Of a stretch of 64,000 nt of DNA, positions 37,242 to 46,658 are shown one piece after another (the first letter of the stretch is position 1; each line of letters opens with the position of its first letter). Source of the DNA: Algoriphagus sp. NG3 (GTDB lineage Bacteria; Bacteroidota; Bacteroidia; Cytophagales; Cyclobacteriaceae); assembly GCF_034119865.1 (NCBI RefSeq), contig NZ_CP139421.1, positions 3,286,001 through 3,350,000 on the forward strand, read 5' to 3'. A model generated the notes under the pieces. It worked only from the letters and a program-made list of their open reading frames with translations. It searched no databases and was not told the DNA's origin. Made by a program: the position numbers and the translations under genes.

Positions 37242-38591
37242 CTAGAACTTACGATACTTTCCTTTTAAGAACTTATTGGCTTCCTTCTCGTCAAATTTTG
37301 CCTTCTTGCTGTTCCAGTGAAGTGTCTGATTAGGGAATCTTCCCGCAATCACACCAAGTAAAATAGTCTCTGTCAATCTAGATGCATAGGAGAATGGTGC
37401 TGTGGTTTCACCCTTACCCAAACAAGCATCAACAAACTGGTGGTAGTGCTTTTTACTTTCGGAATCATAATCTTTCACAGGTTTGCCCAGATTGAATGAT
37501 TCAATATCCATCTCTACATATTCGCCATCTACTATTTTTCGAGGTAACTGCTGGAAATGGGGCAACAATAATCTGCCCTTTTCTCCCACAAACATCGCTC
37601 CTTGATCAGGCAATTCATCACCATTTGGAAGAACCAATTCCTCGTGTGCCTCCGGAGCACCGATACCGTCGTACCAAACCCATTTTAGCGTATCGGCTGT
37701 GTGCTTAGTACCGGGAAACTCATAGGTGACTACATTGTTTGCAGGGAAGCCAAAGCCGGTAGGCTCACGACACTCATTGATAATCGTACGGGGCACGTCT
37801 AACTCAAGCGCATTATACGGCGTGTCAAAAATATGCACACCCATATCACCAAGTGTACCACAACCGTAATCCATCACTTTTCTCCAATTCCCCGGATGAT
37901 AGAAACCTTCCTTGTATGGACGTTCCGGGGCAGTTCCTTGCCACAGGTTCCAATCCAAACTAGCAGGCACAGGATCAGATCCTTCCGGCTCGGGCCCATC
38001 GTAGCCCCAGTCCTTCGGTGACCAAGCGCGAACGGTATGCACTTTACCGATGATTCCAGACTGAATAAGTAAAGTTGCCAATTTATAATCGTAAAAAGAA
38101 TGCACCTGAATCCCCATCTGGGTCACCAAATTCTTCCTGGAAGCCAATTTATTCATTGCTCTAGCCTCTGACACATGATGAGTCAATGGTTTCTGACAAT
38201 ACACAGGCTTATTCATCTTCATTGCCATGATGGAAGCCGGTGCATGGGTATGATCTGGGGTAGACACCACTACTGCATCTATTTCACCTTTCATATCTTT
38301 CAGCATCTCTCGATAGTCAGTATAGGTTTTGGCATTTGGATGAAGCGCCGTCGCATTGGCCATCATGGCAGAATCCACATCGCAAAGTGCCACCACATCT
38401 ACCAACTCATGGGATGAAATCGCATCCAGATCGGCCATCCCCATCATACCCAGTCCAATATGGGCAGTTCTAAGACGCTCTCCCGCATTTAATCTAGCTA
38501 AAAGTGACGGAGCTAAAGCAGCCCCCAATAGACCTAAACCACTCTTTTTGACAAAGTCCCTACGGTCAATACTTTCAATGTTCTTACTCAT
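37242..38591 (-). CDS. Tat-exported Gfo/Idh/MocA-family oxidoreductase
   Basis: 449 residues. A twin-arginine signal (RRDFVKKSGLGLLGAALAPSLLA, residues 9-31) precedes a Rossmann domain: IGLGMMGMADL, DVDSAMM, VVSTPDHTHAPASIMAMKM, and CQKPLTHHVSEARAM with the catalytic-lysine EKP-like motif (here QKP). The C-terminal domain carries GNWRKVMDYGCGTLGDMGVHIFD. Periplasmic members oxidise or isomerise sugars with tightly bound NAD(P). The gene lies 27 bp after a DUF1080 gene on the same strand, a frequent pair in keto-sugar glycan processing. Confidence 0.9.
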   Translation of the reverse strand: MSKNIESIDRRDFVKKSGLGLLGAALAPSLLARLNAGERLRTAHIGLGMMGMADLDAISSHELVDVVALCDVDSAMMANATALHPNAKTYTDYREMLKDMKGEIDAVVVSTPDHTHAPASIMAMKMNKPVYCQKPLTHHVSEARAMNKLASRKNLVTQMGIQVHSFYDYKLATLLIQSGIIGKVHTVRAWSPKDWGYDGPEPEGSDPVPASLDWNLWQGTAPERPYKEGFYHPGNWRKVMDYGCGTLGDMGVHIFDTPYNALELDVPRTIINECREPTGFGFPANNVVTYEFPGTKHTADTLKWVWYDGIGAPEAHEELVLPNGDELPDQGAMFVGEKGRLLLPHFQQLPRKIVDGEYVEMDIESFNLGKPVKDYDSESKKHYHQFVDACLGKGETTAPFSYASRLTETILLGVIAGRFPNQTLHWNSKKAKFDEKEANKFLKGKYRKF

Positions 38592-38618
38592 GTTTCGTGA
38601 ATTTATTTCTAGGTTATT

Positions 38619-39296
38619 TTACAGTTCTTTAATTCTGATATTCTTAAAGCGGACTACATCTCCATGGCCCAAAAAGCCTATATGTCCCCTATCGCGTTGC
38701 AGCCCCGGATGGTCTTTGTCATCCAAAGTGCCATTCTTGCTTGCCTCCAAGTAATCCCCATCCAATATAGTCTCCCCGTTCAAAATGATTTTGATGTGAG
38801 GATGATTTACAATCACTTCCTGAGTATTCCATTCTCCCACTGGATTAAGAAATCCACGCTTGGCAGGAAGGACACCATATACGGAGCCATGGTATTGGTA
38901 TTCGTGCAAGTCAGCAAATTTGTCGGCGGTATTGTCCAAGATCTGAAGTTCCTTACCTACATAGGCTGCATCTCCTTCGAGTGGAGCGTGAATGCCTAGT
39001 CCGTTATTGGCACCGGGAGTCAACTGAAAATCAAATCGAAAGATAAAATCGCCATATTCTTTTTCTGTATATAAGTTTCCTCCACCTGTTCCTTTGGGGT
39101 CTATGACGATCATCCCATCTTCAGCATGATAAGATTCCTTATTGCCTACCCAACCGTCGAGATTTTCCCCGTTGAAGAGGGGTATAAATCCGGCGTCGGA
39201 ACTCAGCTTTTGACCATTACATGGTATGGTCAAGATTGTGAAAAGCACTAATACCGCAAAAGTCAGAAAATTGAAGTTACTCTTGAAGTAGTTCAT
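38619..39296 (-). CDS. DUF1080 (3-keto-disaccharide hydrolase-like) secreted protein
   Basis: 225 residues from the ATG at 39296 (MNYFKSNFNFLTFAVLVLFT...), which gives a signal peptide ending CNGQ. Mature part is the DUF1080/LamG-like jelly roll: FIPLFNGENLDGWVGN, VIDPKGTGGGNLYTEKEYGDFIFRFDFQL, NNGLGIHAPL, HIGFLGHGDVVRFKNIRIKEL. Family members cleave 3-ketoglycosides. First gene of a two-gene operon with the Gfo/Idh/MocA oxidoreductase, which would form or reduce the 3-keto sugar. Confidence 0.9.
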   Translation of the reverse strand: MNYFKSNFNFLTFAVLVLFTILTIPCNGQKLSSDAGFIPLFNGENLDGWVGNKESYHAEDGMIVIDPKGTGGGNLYTEKEYGDFIFRFDFQLTPGANNGLGIHAPLEGDAAYVGKELQILDNTADKFADLHEYQYHGSVYGVLPAKRGFLNPVGEWNTQEVIVNHPHIKIILNGETILDGDYLEASKNGTLDDKDHPGLQRDRGHIGFLGHGDVVRFKNIRIKEL

Positions 39297-39674
39297 TTGT
39301 TCGAAGAAATAGATTAAAAGAGAATTGAAATGCAATTTAACTTTTCATATGAATTTTGGTATAAAAAACTTAATTAAAAATTTTATTTACTTATAAGGTT
39401 ATTTATTGATTTTTTTGGAAAAGATGGATAGATGAGAGTACAAAGTATGGAGTACCAAGTATCAAGTCTGATCTTGAGTAGGGGCGAATAATTATTCTTC
39501 TTTACCCGCCCAGGTTCGTGTCTTCATGAACTGAAATATAAATTGGAAAAAATTAAGCGTATGTGTTAGGTGTAAGTGTACAAAACCTATTAAGTTCTAA
39601 CCCCTCAGACACCTTCCGTCAGAATCACTTTCATTTCTTTTTCGTAATGCAGTCATCTCGTATATTGAAATCAA
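39297..39674. other. 378-bp AT-rich intergenic stretch
   Basis: Lies between the divergent DUF1080 and radical SAM genes and should hold both promoters. It contains loose TATCAAGT-like words (39455-39480) but no gene, hairpin or RNA that could be supported. Confidence 0.4.
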
Positions 39675-40739
39675 ATGGAGCAGAACGAAGCAGAAAGCTA
39701 TTTCAAAGGGCGTGGATCACAAATCAAGACGGACAACAAATTCCTAAAGTACCGCTATGTGAGCGAGCATATTGAGGGGCTGGATGAACCGCTGATCCAG
39801 TCACCACAGACCAAAGTCTATCAGGAGCATTCCAAAAGCATTGTAAACAAAATCGAAAGCCCTGACTTGGGCATGATGTACTCACTGAACCCGTACCAGG
39901 GTTGTGAACACGGATGCAGTTATTGCTACGCTAGAAATACGCATGAATATTATGGATTTGATGCAGGACTTGACTTCGAAAGTAAAATTATAGCTAAAGC
40001 AAATGCAGCCCGACTTCTGGAAAAGTTGTTTCACAAAGCAAGCTGGAAACCTGCCCCGATCAGTATTTCAGGAAATACAGATTGCTATCAGCCGCTGGAA
40101 CGAAAGATGGAACTGACCAGAAGTCTGCTGAAAGTTTTTGCACAATATGGCCATCCAGTGGGCATGATCACCAAAAACAGCCTGATTTTACGCGATTTAG
40201 ATCTGCTTCAAGATCTGGCTGCGGATAAACTGGTCAAGGTTTTTATTTCCATCACTTCACTCGACGAAAATGTGAGACGTAGGATGGAACCACGAACTGC
40301 CAGTGCTACCAAGCGATTAAAGACCATCGAGGAACTTTCAAAAGCCGGTGTACCTGTAGGAGTCATGTGTGCTCCGATTATCCCCGGTCTCACCGATCAC
40401 GAAACTCCCGCTATCCTTAAAGCTGCTGCGGATCACGGAGCGCTTTCGGCTGGAATGAATGTGGTACGCCTCAACGGAAGTGTAGGCCCCATTTTCGAAG
40501 ACTGGATTCATAAAAACTTTCCTGACCGTGCGCCTAAAGTAATCGATCAAATCTGCTCCATGCACGGCGGCCAACTCAATGATTCGCAGTTTGGAAGACG
40601 GATGCGGGGCGAAGGAAAAGTGGCTGAGATGATTAATCTGCTTTTTGCCACCTCAAAAAGAAAGTATTTTGCAGGGAGAACTATGCCCGAATTCGACCTC
40701 AGTAAGTTTAGAAAAGGTGGGAATTTGAACTTGTTTTAG
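39675..40739 (+). CDS. PA0069-family radical SAM protein
   Basis: 354 residues. The radical SAM cluster motif CEHGCSYCYARNTHEYYG (Cx3Cx2C, about residue 79) follows NPYQG, the signature of PA0069/Rv2578c-type proteins related to spore photoproduct lyase. Further motifs: SISGNTDCYQPLERK, ITKNSLILRDLDLL, ISITSLDENVRRRMEPR, and the C-terminal SKRKYFAGRTMPEFDLSKFR. Substrate unknown; DNA repair-like or peptide modification has been guessed for the family. The start at 39675 (MEQNEAESYFKGRGSQ) fits the family's opening GRG motif. Confidence 0.93.
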   Translation: MEQNEAESYFKGRGSQIKTDNKFLKYRYVSEHIEGLDEPLIQSPQTKVYQEHSKSIVNKIESPDLGMMYSLNPYQGCEHGCSYCYARNTHEYYGFDAGLDFESKIIAKANAARLLEKLFHKASWKPAPISISGNTDCYQPLERKMELTRSLLKVFAQYGHPVGMITKNSLILRDLDLLQDLAADKLVKVFISITSLDENVRRRMEPRTASATKRLKTIEELSKAGVPVGVMCAPIIPGLTDHETPAILKAAADHGALSAGMNVVRLNGSVGPIFEDWIHKNFPDRAPKVIDQICSMHGGQLNDSQFGRRMRGEGKVAEMINLLFATSKRKYFAGRTMPEFDLSKFRKGGNLNLF

Positions 40740-40750
40740 TCACCCATTAT

Positions 40751-40892
40751 AAATCCCCCTGCCCCCTTTGTAAAGGGGGAGTCACCTCAAACTGAACCTC
40801 AGATATCAATCAATACAATGAAAAATATTAATAAAGAGGGGTCAAAGTACCATCGAGGCTATTCCCCCTTCTTAAGGGGGCTAGGGGGATTT
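40751..40892. repeat. Structured direct repeat A flanking the DUF559 gene
   Basis: 142 bp with terminal inverse ends AAATCCCCCT / AGGGGGATTT (one arm offset by a base), an inner hairpin CCCCCTTTGTAAAGGGGG at the left and CCCCCTTCTTAAGGGGG at the right. It is nearly identical to copy B at 41329-41473 except in the right hairpin. Confidence 0.9.
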
Positions 40893-40928
40893 TTTTCATA
40901 GGATCTAAAAGTTTTATAAATTTATCCT

Positions 40929-41327
40929 ATGCATTTTTTACCCTACAACAAGTCTCTAAAGGAATTTTCACGTGAACTTAGATCGCATAGCACACTGTCG
41001 GAAATTTTGCTTTGGCAAAAAATAAGAGCAAGCCAATTTCGTGGCTATGGTTTCAACAGACAAAAGCCTCTAGATAATTTCATTGTTGATTTTTATTGCA
41101 AAAAACTGAATCTTGTTATCGAAATTGACGGAGAATCACACTTCTATGAAGAAGCTATTCTAGAAGATCAAAAACGTCAAAAAATTCTTGAAGATCTGGA
41201 TCTTAATTTCTTGAGGTTTTTGGATATAGATGTTAAGAACAATATGGGCTACGTACTACATGAGCTAAATCTCTATATTGATGATTGGGAATATAAAAAC
41301 GGGATTATTAGAAGTGATTTTAAATAG
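40929..41327 (+). CDS. DUF559 endonuclease-like protein
   Basis: 132 residues: LRSHSTLSEILLWQKIRASQF, NRQKPLDNFIVDFYC, LNLVIEIDGESHF, with the D...E-x-D/K-like core of PD-(D/E)XK (Vsr/very-short-patch repair-like) nucleases at about residues 50-70. The C-terminus (EDQKRQKILEDLDLNFLRFLD) is the usual family end. It is enclosed by two near-identical 140-bp direct repeats, and no other gene lies between them, so gene plus repeats look like one element of 723 bp. Function unproven. Confidence 0.85.
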   Translation: MHFLPYNKSLKEFSRELRSHSTLSEILLWQKIRASQFRGYGFNRQKPLDNFIVDFYCKKLNLVIEIDGESHFYEEAILEDQKRQKILEDLDLNFLRFLDIDVKNNMGYVLHELNLYIDDWEYKNGIIRSDFK

Positions 41328-41328
41328 C

Positions 41329-41473
41329 AAATCCCCCTTGCCCCCTTTGTAAAGGGGGAGTCACCTCAACTGAACCTCAGATATCAATCAATACAGTGAA
41401 AAATATTAATAAAGAGGGGTCAAAGTACCATTGAGGCTATTCCCTCCGCCGCAGCGGAGGGCTAGGGGGATTT
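41329..41473. repeat. Structured direct repeat B flanking the DUF559 gene
   Basis: 145 bp, the right-hand copy of the 40751-40892 repeat. Differences are few, except that the right hairpin changes to CCCTCCGCCGCAGCGGAGGG while staying a perfect stem. It ends just after the stop of the DUF559 gene and 33 bp before the end of the converging permease gene. Confidence 0.9.
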
Positions 41474-41505
41474 ATAGAAAAGATTTCCTAAATCTCAAAT
41501 CTACC

Positions 41506-43923
41506 CTACTCGCTCTTCAGCACCTTTGCCGGATTGGTCTGCGAAGCCACATAAGAGTGAATACCCACGATGAGCAGACATATTGCCATCACACCCAGAC
41601 CCGCTGCCGCAAAGATCAAATAAGGCATTTCTACCCGGGTATTGAAGCCATTTAACCAGTCATTGAGGAAATAATAGGCAGGGAATACGGCGATTAGAAA
41701 TGAAACTCCCACTAAAATCATATATTCTTTGGAGATCAGAAAGAGAATCTGTTGCAATGTAGCTCCCAAGACTTTCCTTATACTTATCTCTTTGGTTCGC
41801 TGGGCTATCGTAAAACTGGAAAGACCAAACAAGCCTAGACAGGAAATCAAAATCGCAAGCGCACAGGCAAATCCCAAGACATTTTTGATTTTCACATCTT
41901 CCTGATAGAATCGATCTAGTTGAGTATCCAAGAAATTGAAAGACACTGATTCATAAGGATAAACACTTAGGTAAATCTTCTCCAATTTCTCCTTTGCCGC
42001 AGCCAAGTTCTGATCTGAATTCAGCTTTACATTCACCGTTTGAAAAAACTTGGGATTATAGGTAAAGAGAAGTGGGCGAATTCCCTCTCTAAGTGTCCTG
42101 GAATGAAAATCAGCGACCACTCCGATGATTTTGCGTTGCTCCCCGCTATATCCTATCTCTACTCCCAGCGCATCTTCAGCACTTGTGAAACCGGCTTCTT
42201 TCACAAATTGCTCATTGACCAATAGCTCATCTTTTCGGTCTATCCCATCCGAACCTGCTATCAGCGGAATGCCATTCACCCGCACGAAAGCTGAATCCAC
42301 ATTCATCACCTGTATGTAAATCTCCTTTTCGGTCGTGTCCACAGGCACTTTGGCATCCGAGGTCCACAGGCTCGTAGACGACACCAAACTACCGCTCAGA
42401 CTGGCACTTTGTACCATAGTCTCCTGATTAAAGCGATCCTGGAGCTGAAGCATTTTATCAGGATCCGACATGAATGGAAGTGAGGCATACATCACGGCTT
42501 CCTTATCAAATCCCAACGGCTGACTGGTTACATATTTCAGCTGATAGTTCAGAACCGATACCAAAATAATAAAGGCAATAGATGACGATAATTGAATGAC
42601 GGTAAGGTTTTTTCTCAGAAATACTCCTACAGAAAATCTACCACTATTGATCAATTCCCCTTTCAAAGCCCGCTGAGGATCATAATTAGAAAGAATCAGG
42701 GCCGGATAAATCCCTGCAATCATGGAGATCAAAACAGGAAATCCTACATAGAAAAGAATATTGTAAATGGAGAAATAATCGATGTTGAAATTCTTCGGAA
42801 GATAATCCTCAAATAGCACTTTGATTCCTTCTACGAATACCATAGCCAGGATGGTACTGAACAAGACGATCAACAATGTCTCTGCAAGAAATTGAGTAAT
42901 CAACTGCCGCCTGGTTCCTCCTATTGTTTTTCTAATTCCCACTTCCTTGGATCGACTTATCGCTTGGGCAGTTTCAAGATTTACAAAGTTCAGCACCGCG
43001 AGCACAAGAATGATCAAACCTATTAGAATCAAGCCGTTCAGGAAAACTTTAGAAACGTTGTCATAGGAATAATTCTCTCCAAAATGCATTTCGGATAGTG
43101 GTTCTGTAAAAAAACTTGTGCCATATCCACTATCGGCTTTAGCCTCCATGTTTTTTGCAATCAATGGCTTGAAAGCTTCATCTACAGACTTTTGGGACAC
43201 ACCTTGAACCAGTTTGACAAAAAGTTGACTGCTTGAATTCACTGACGTCCAATCATGCAAACCATACCATTCTATTTGCTCCTCTGTCCGAATTGTGCTG
43301 TAGGAGATGAAATCAGTAAAAATTAAATCCGTTTTTTCCCTATAGTCAGCAACTACACCCGTCACTTTAGCATAGATGGAATCAGAATCCGCAAACATCA
43401 ACTCCTGCCCCAGCACATCTGACGCTTCAGAACCAGGGAAATACTTATGCAAGCTCTCTTCTGTGATGACCAGTGATTCAGGTTGAAGCAAGGCAGTTTC
43501 AGGATTTCCTGCTAGCCACTCCCTCGGAAAAATCTTAAAGAATCCTTTATCCGCAAAAGTAACCTTATCCGATCTGCCAAAAACTTTACCAGATGAAGGC
43601 AAGGCTACTAAAGTCTGTTCCATTGTATAAAGTCTCCCTTTCTCCTGTATGCCGGGCACTTCCTCTCCGATTATCTCGCCCAGTGGCCCCGGAGTTCCTG
43701 AATTAGGAAAACTTCCCTCATCACCCCAATCCGTCAGGGTATTTATCCGGTATATCCTCTCCTTATCCGGATGGAATTTGTCAAAGCTGTAAGAATGCGT
43801 CACCACATTGAAGATCAAAAAGCAGATTGCTACGCCAATCGAAAGACCCAAAATATGGATTACCGTCCTCAGCTTATTTCGTCTTAGGTTTCTAAAGGCT
43901 ATTTTAAAGTAGTTCTTCAGCAT
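41506..43923 (-). CDS. FtsX/MacB-type ABC permease
   Basis: 805 residues: TM1 (about 20-42, GLSIGVAICFLIFNVV), a MacB-PCD periplasmic domain, three TMs with VGIRKTIGGTRRQLITQFLAETLLIV, a second periplasmic domain and a final FtsX block (ISIRKVLGATLQQILFLISKEYMIL). It lacks the permease-prefix domain seen in the 25874-28480 gene. The ATPase is not adjacent; the LolD-like protein at 36178-36861 is the closest candidate. Tandem with a paralogous permease, separated by a 160-bp gap holding a REP-like palindrome. Confidence 0.93.
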   Translation of the reverse strand: MLKNYFKIAFRNLRRNKLRTVIHILGLSIGVAICFLIFNVVTHSYSFDKFHPDKERIYRINTLTDWGDEGSFPNSGTPGPLGEIIGEEVPGIQEKGRLYTMEQTLVALPSSGKVFGRSDKVTFADKGFFKIFPREWLAGNPETALLQPESLVITEESLHKYFPGSEASDVLGQELMFADSDSIYAKVTGVVADYREKTDLIFTDFISYSTIRTEEQIEWYGLHDWTSVNSSSQLFVKLVQGVSQKSVDEAFKPLIAKNMEAKADSGYGTSFFTEPLSEMHFGENYSYDNVSKVFLNGLILIGLIILVLAVLNFVNLETAQAISRSKEVGIRKTIGGTRRQLITQFLAETLLIVLFSTILAMVFVEGIKVLFEDYLPKNFNIDYFSIYNILFYVGFPVLISMIAGIYPALILSNYDPQRALKGELINSGRFSVGVFLRKNLTVIQLSSSIAFIILVSVLNYQLKYVTSQPLGFDKEAVMYASLPFMSDPDKMLQLQDRFNQETMVQSASLSGSLVSSTSLWTSDAKVPVDTTEKEIYIQVMNVDSAFVRVNGIPLIAGSDGIDRKDELLVNEQFVKEAGFTSAEDALGVEIGYSGEQRKIIGVVADFHSRTLREGIRPLLFTYNPKFFQTVNVKLNSDQNLAAAKEKLEKIYLSVYPYESVSFNFLDTQLDRFYQEDVKIKNVLGFACALAILISCLGLFGLSSFTIAQRTKEISIRKVLGATLQQILFLISKEYMILVGVSFLIAVFPAYYFLNDWLNGFNTRVEMPYLIFAAAGLGVMAICLLIVGIHSYVASQTNPAKVLKSE

Positions 43924-43931
43924 TTTATTCG

Positions 43932-43967
43932 AATTGAAAGATTGGAAAATTCTAAAATTGGAAGGTT
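43932..43967. repeat. Dispersed 36-bp repeat, copy 2
   Basis: Second copy of the repeat at 36875-36910, 9 bp upstream of the start of the permease gene. Confidence 0.8.
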
Positions 43968-43976
43968 CATTTTATC

Positions 43977-44069
43977 CGTCATTGCGAGCGAGGTACGAGC
44001 GAAGCAATCTGTTCCGTAAAAGAGATTGCTTTCCCGATCCATCGGGAAAGGCTGTTCCGCGCAATGACG
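43977..44069. repeat. REP-like palindrome (CGTCATTGCG family)
   Basis: 93 bp with 10-bp perfect ends CGTCATTGCG / CGCAATGACG. Inside, GAAGCAATCT is inverted as AGATTGCTTT and a smaller hairpin CCCGATCCATCGGG lies near the right side. Elements with these words are widely scattered in bacteria; here it sits between two tandem permease genes and could also act as a terminator. Confidence 0.88.
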
Positions 44070-44083
44070 AAAACCAACTTCCT

Positions 44084-46528
44084 CTACTCATCCTTCAGTG
44101 TCTTCACCGGATTCATTTGAGTCGCCCGAAAAGACTGTGCAGAAACTATTGCGATAGTAAACGCGATTCCTGCAAATCCCAATAAGGTAAAATTGAGCCA
44201 AGATGGCCACTCTTTCACCGCAAACTGCTCTATCCATCCCTGCATAAAATACAGACTCAACGGCAAAGCCACCAATACTCCCACCACTGTTATGATTAGG
44301 AATTCTTTGTTGAACATCCAAGAAATACTCCAGCTAGAAGCTCCCAACACTTTTCGGATACCTATTTCCTTGGTGCGTCCGGCTATACTCAGTGCCGCCA
44401 TAGCGAATAGCCCCATCGCTGCTATCAGTATGGCAATACAGGCAGCCAGAAAGACCATTTTCCCCAATCGTTCGTCAGCTACATACTCCTTTTGAACGGC
44501 CTCATCCAGAAAACTGAAACTAAAAGCTTCCATTGGGAACACCCGATTCCATTCATTCTCAAGCATAGTCTTGAAAACTTCGAAATCCGTCCCGCTGCCT
44601 TTCACCATGACCTTCGGATTGGTGCCTGAACTGATCATCAGCATATTGATTCCACTAAATACTGCTTCAGGGCTTTTTGCCAGGATTACCGGTTCTATCT
44701 CCTTATACAGGGAATTATGATTAAAATCCTTTACCACGCCCACAATTTCATGGTTGTCTATTTTATTGCTCGGAAGGGATTCACCTAGAGGATCCTCCCA
44801 TTTCATAGCTTTTGCAAAAGTCTCATTGATCAATACCGCGTTGCCATCTGATCCGGCTTCGGAATTGAGATCCCGACCGCTTACCAGCTCAAGACCAAGG
44901 GTTTTCAGATAATCCCCGCCCACAAAATTCAATCGGAAATTAAACTGCTTGCCATCTTCCGTCGGGAATCCTCCATCCCAAAACGCATCGTCTCCATAGG
45001 TGGCAATAGTAATTCCTGCTGATTGGACTTCTGATCTGCCCTCCAAAGCCTGGCGGTATTTCTCCGCTTGTGCAAAGCTTTCATTGATCGACTTTACGAA
45101 ACTCGTACTCGGCACATCAGGAATATCCACCAGCACCACCATATCTTGGTCAAAACCCAAGTCATAATCCCGAATTGCTTCCATCTGATTCACCATGATC
45201 AAGGTAGAGGCGATCAGCACAAAGGAGATAAAAAACTGAAATGCCACCAATCCCTTTCGCAGAGCCTGCTTCCCAAAGCGTATTGAGAGATTGCCCTTCA
45301 GCACTTTGATAGGCTTCAGACTGGACATGAAAAAGGCCGGATATGCGCCTGCCAGCGCAGTAATTAAGACTACCAAACCACCTAATATCAAGAGTTGAGT
45401 CGGCCCATAAACCAAATCAAGTTGCTTATCAAACAGATTATTAAAAACAGGAAGTAGTGCCTCCGCCAAGATCAATCCAAAAACTAATGCTGCGATAGTG
45501 GTCAGAAATGCCTCTGTCAGAAACTGAAAAACCAATTGACCAAAATCCGCTCCCATTGTCTTGCGAACCCCCACTTCTTTGGCACGGGTGGCCGATCTGC
45601 CTATGGCCATGGTAGTAAAATTGATGCAGGCGATCAACAGAATCAAAAATGCGATTCCAGCCAAAATCCACAATAACGATGGACGGGTGGTTTCTACCAT
45701 TCCCGGATCGGGATTCTCTGTCAGGTGCATTTCAGCAATCGGCTGGAGCGTGAACGTATATTCCCCGGGTTTGTATTGTTCTCCCAGAACCTTTTTCATC
45801 ATGTTTTCCACCCCAGCCTCTACTGAGACTTTATCAGATGCATTGTTTAATTTTACATAGGTATCTCCGTAGACATTAAACCAAGAATTCTGGTTTTGCT
45901 CTGCGACATTAAAATCCAAGTTCCTGTCATTCATCAGTACCTCAAACTTTATACTGCTGTTTGCAGGCAGATTCTCTAAAAGACCGGAAACTTTATACTC
46001 CTCGTAGTTGTCCCCCATTTTCATTAGGAGAGATTTGCCGATGGGATTTGCATCGCCAAAGTACTTTTTGGAAATTTCTTCCGTGATCACCACACTAAAC
46101 TTATCTTGAAGCACTTGCTCTTTGGCCCCCTGAAGCAACCTAAAACTAAAAATCTCCAAGAACTCTGGGCTCACCATCAAATAAGGTTGATTTTGGGTAA
46201 TCTCTTCATCGAGATAAGCCTGGGCTGCGCCGCTCACTAAACGCGTAGTATGGGTAACTTGGGAAAATTCCTCAGCAAAAGTAGGCGCAGTGATAATAGG
46301 AGTAGAAAAAGAAGCATTGATTTCTCCATCTTCACTCTCGAATCGCTGTATTCTGAAAATCTGATCACTTTCACTATGAAAATCATCGAAGTTGCTTTCG
46401 AACTGCACAAAAAAGAATATCAACGTACTTACCCCCAAGCCCAGTGTAAGGCCGATCAAATTGATTCCCGTGTGTAATTTGTTTTTGGACAGATTACGGA
46501 TTGCGATTTTAAAGTAGTTTTTCCACAT
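44084..46528 (-). CDS. FtsX/MacB-type ABC permease
   Basis: 814 residues from the ATG at 46528 (MWKNYFKIAIRNLSKNKLHTG), the normal start of this family; the frame is open ten codons upstream. Same layout as its neighbour: TM1, MacB-PCD domain, VGVRKTMGADFGQLVFQFLTEAFLTT, second domain, IGIRKVLGASSWSISWMFNKEFL, and PVKTLKDE at the end. The long upstream region holds the palindrome/TGGCA element shared with the ABC ATPase gene. It is first in a likely two-permease transcript. Confidence 0.93.
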   Translation of the reverse strand: MWKNYFKIAIRNLSKNKLHTGINLIGLTLGLGVSTLIFFFVQFESNFDDFHSESDQIFRIQRFESEDGEINASFSTPIITAPTFAEEFSQVTHTTRLVSGAAQAYLDEEITQNQPYLMVSPEFLEIFSFRLLQGAKEQVLQDKFSVVITEEISKKYFGDANPIGKSLLMKMGDNYEEYKVSGLLENLPANSSIKFEVLMNDRNLDFNVAEQNQNSWFNVYGDTYVKLNNASDKVSVEAGVENMMKKVLGEQYKPGEYTFTLQPIAEMHLTENPDPGMVETTRPSLLWILAGIAFLILLIACINFTTMAIGRSATRAKEVGVRKTMGADFGQLVFQFLTEAFLTTIAALVFGLILAEALLPVFNNLFDKQLDLVYGPTQLLILGGLVVLITALAGAYPAFFMSSLKPIKVLKGNLSIRFGKQALRKGLVAFQFFISFVLIASTLIMVNQMEAIRDYDLGFDQDMVVLVDIPDVPSTSFVKSINESFAQAEKYRQALEGRSEVQSAGITIATYGDDAFWDGGFPTEDGKQFNFRLNFVGGDYLKTLGLELVSGRDLNSEAGSDGNAVLINETFAKAMKWEDPLGESLPSNKIDNHEIVGVVKDFNHNSLYKEIEPVILAKSPEAVFSGINMLMISSGTNPKVMVKGSGTDFEVFKTMLENEWNRVFPMEAFSFSFLDEAVQKEYVADERLGKMVFLAACIAILIAAMGLFAMAALSIAGRTKEIGIRKVLGASSWSISWMFNKEFLIITVVGVLVALPLSLYFMQGWIEQFAVKEWPSWLNFTLLGFAGIAFTIAIVSAQSFRATQMNPVKTLKDE

Positions 46529-46658
46529 TGTGTAACTGTTGTTGGTTTTTAATTTCACCTTTAGACAGGCGCCTGAGTTTAACCCTAATAAGAGTGGTAA
46601 GCACCTGCGTTAGGATCCTCAAGAAAAGAGAGTTTCCTAATACAGCTATCAAATTTCT

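Noticed and set aside
36178..46528. One continuous ABC export operon with ATPase, TolC and permeases
   Set aside because: Gfo/Idh/MocA, DUF1080, radical SAM and DUF559 genes with other orientations and a terminator lie between them; only shared regulation is proposed.
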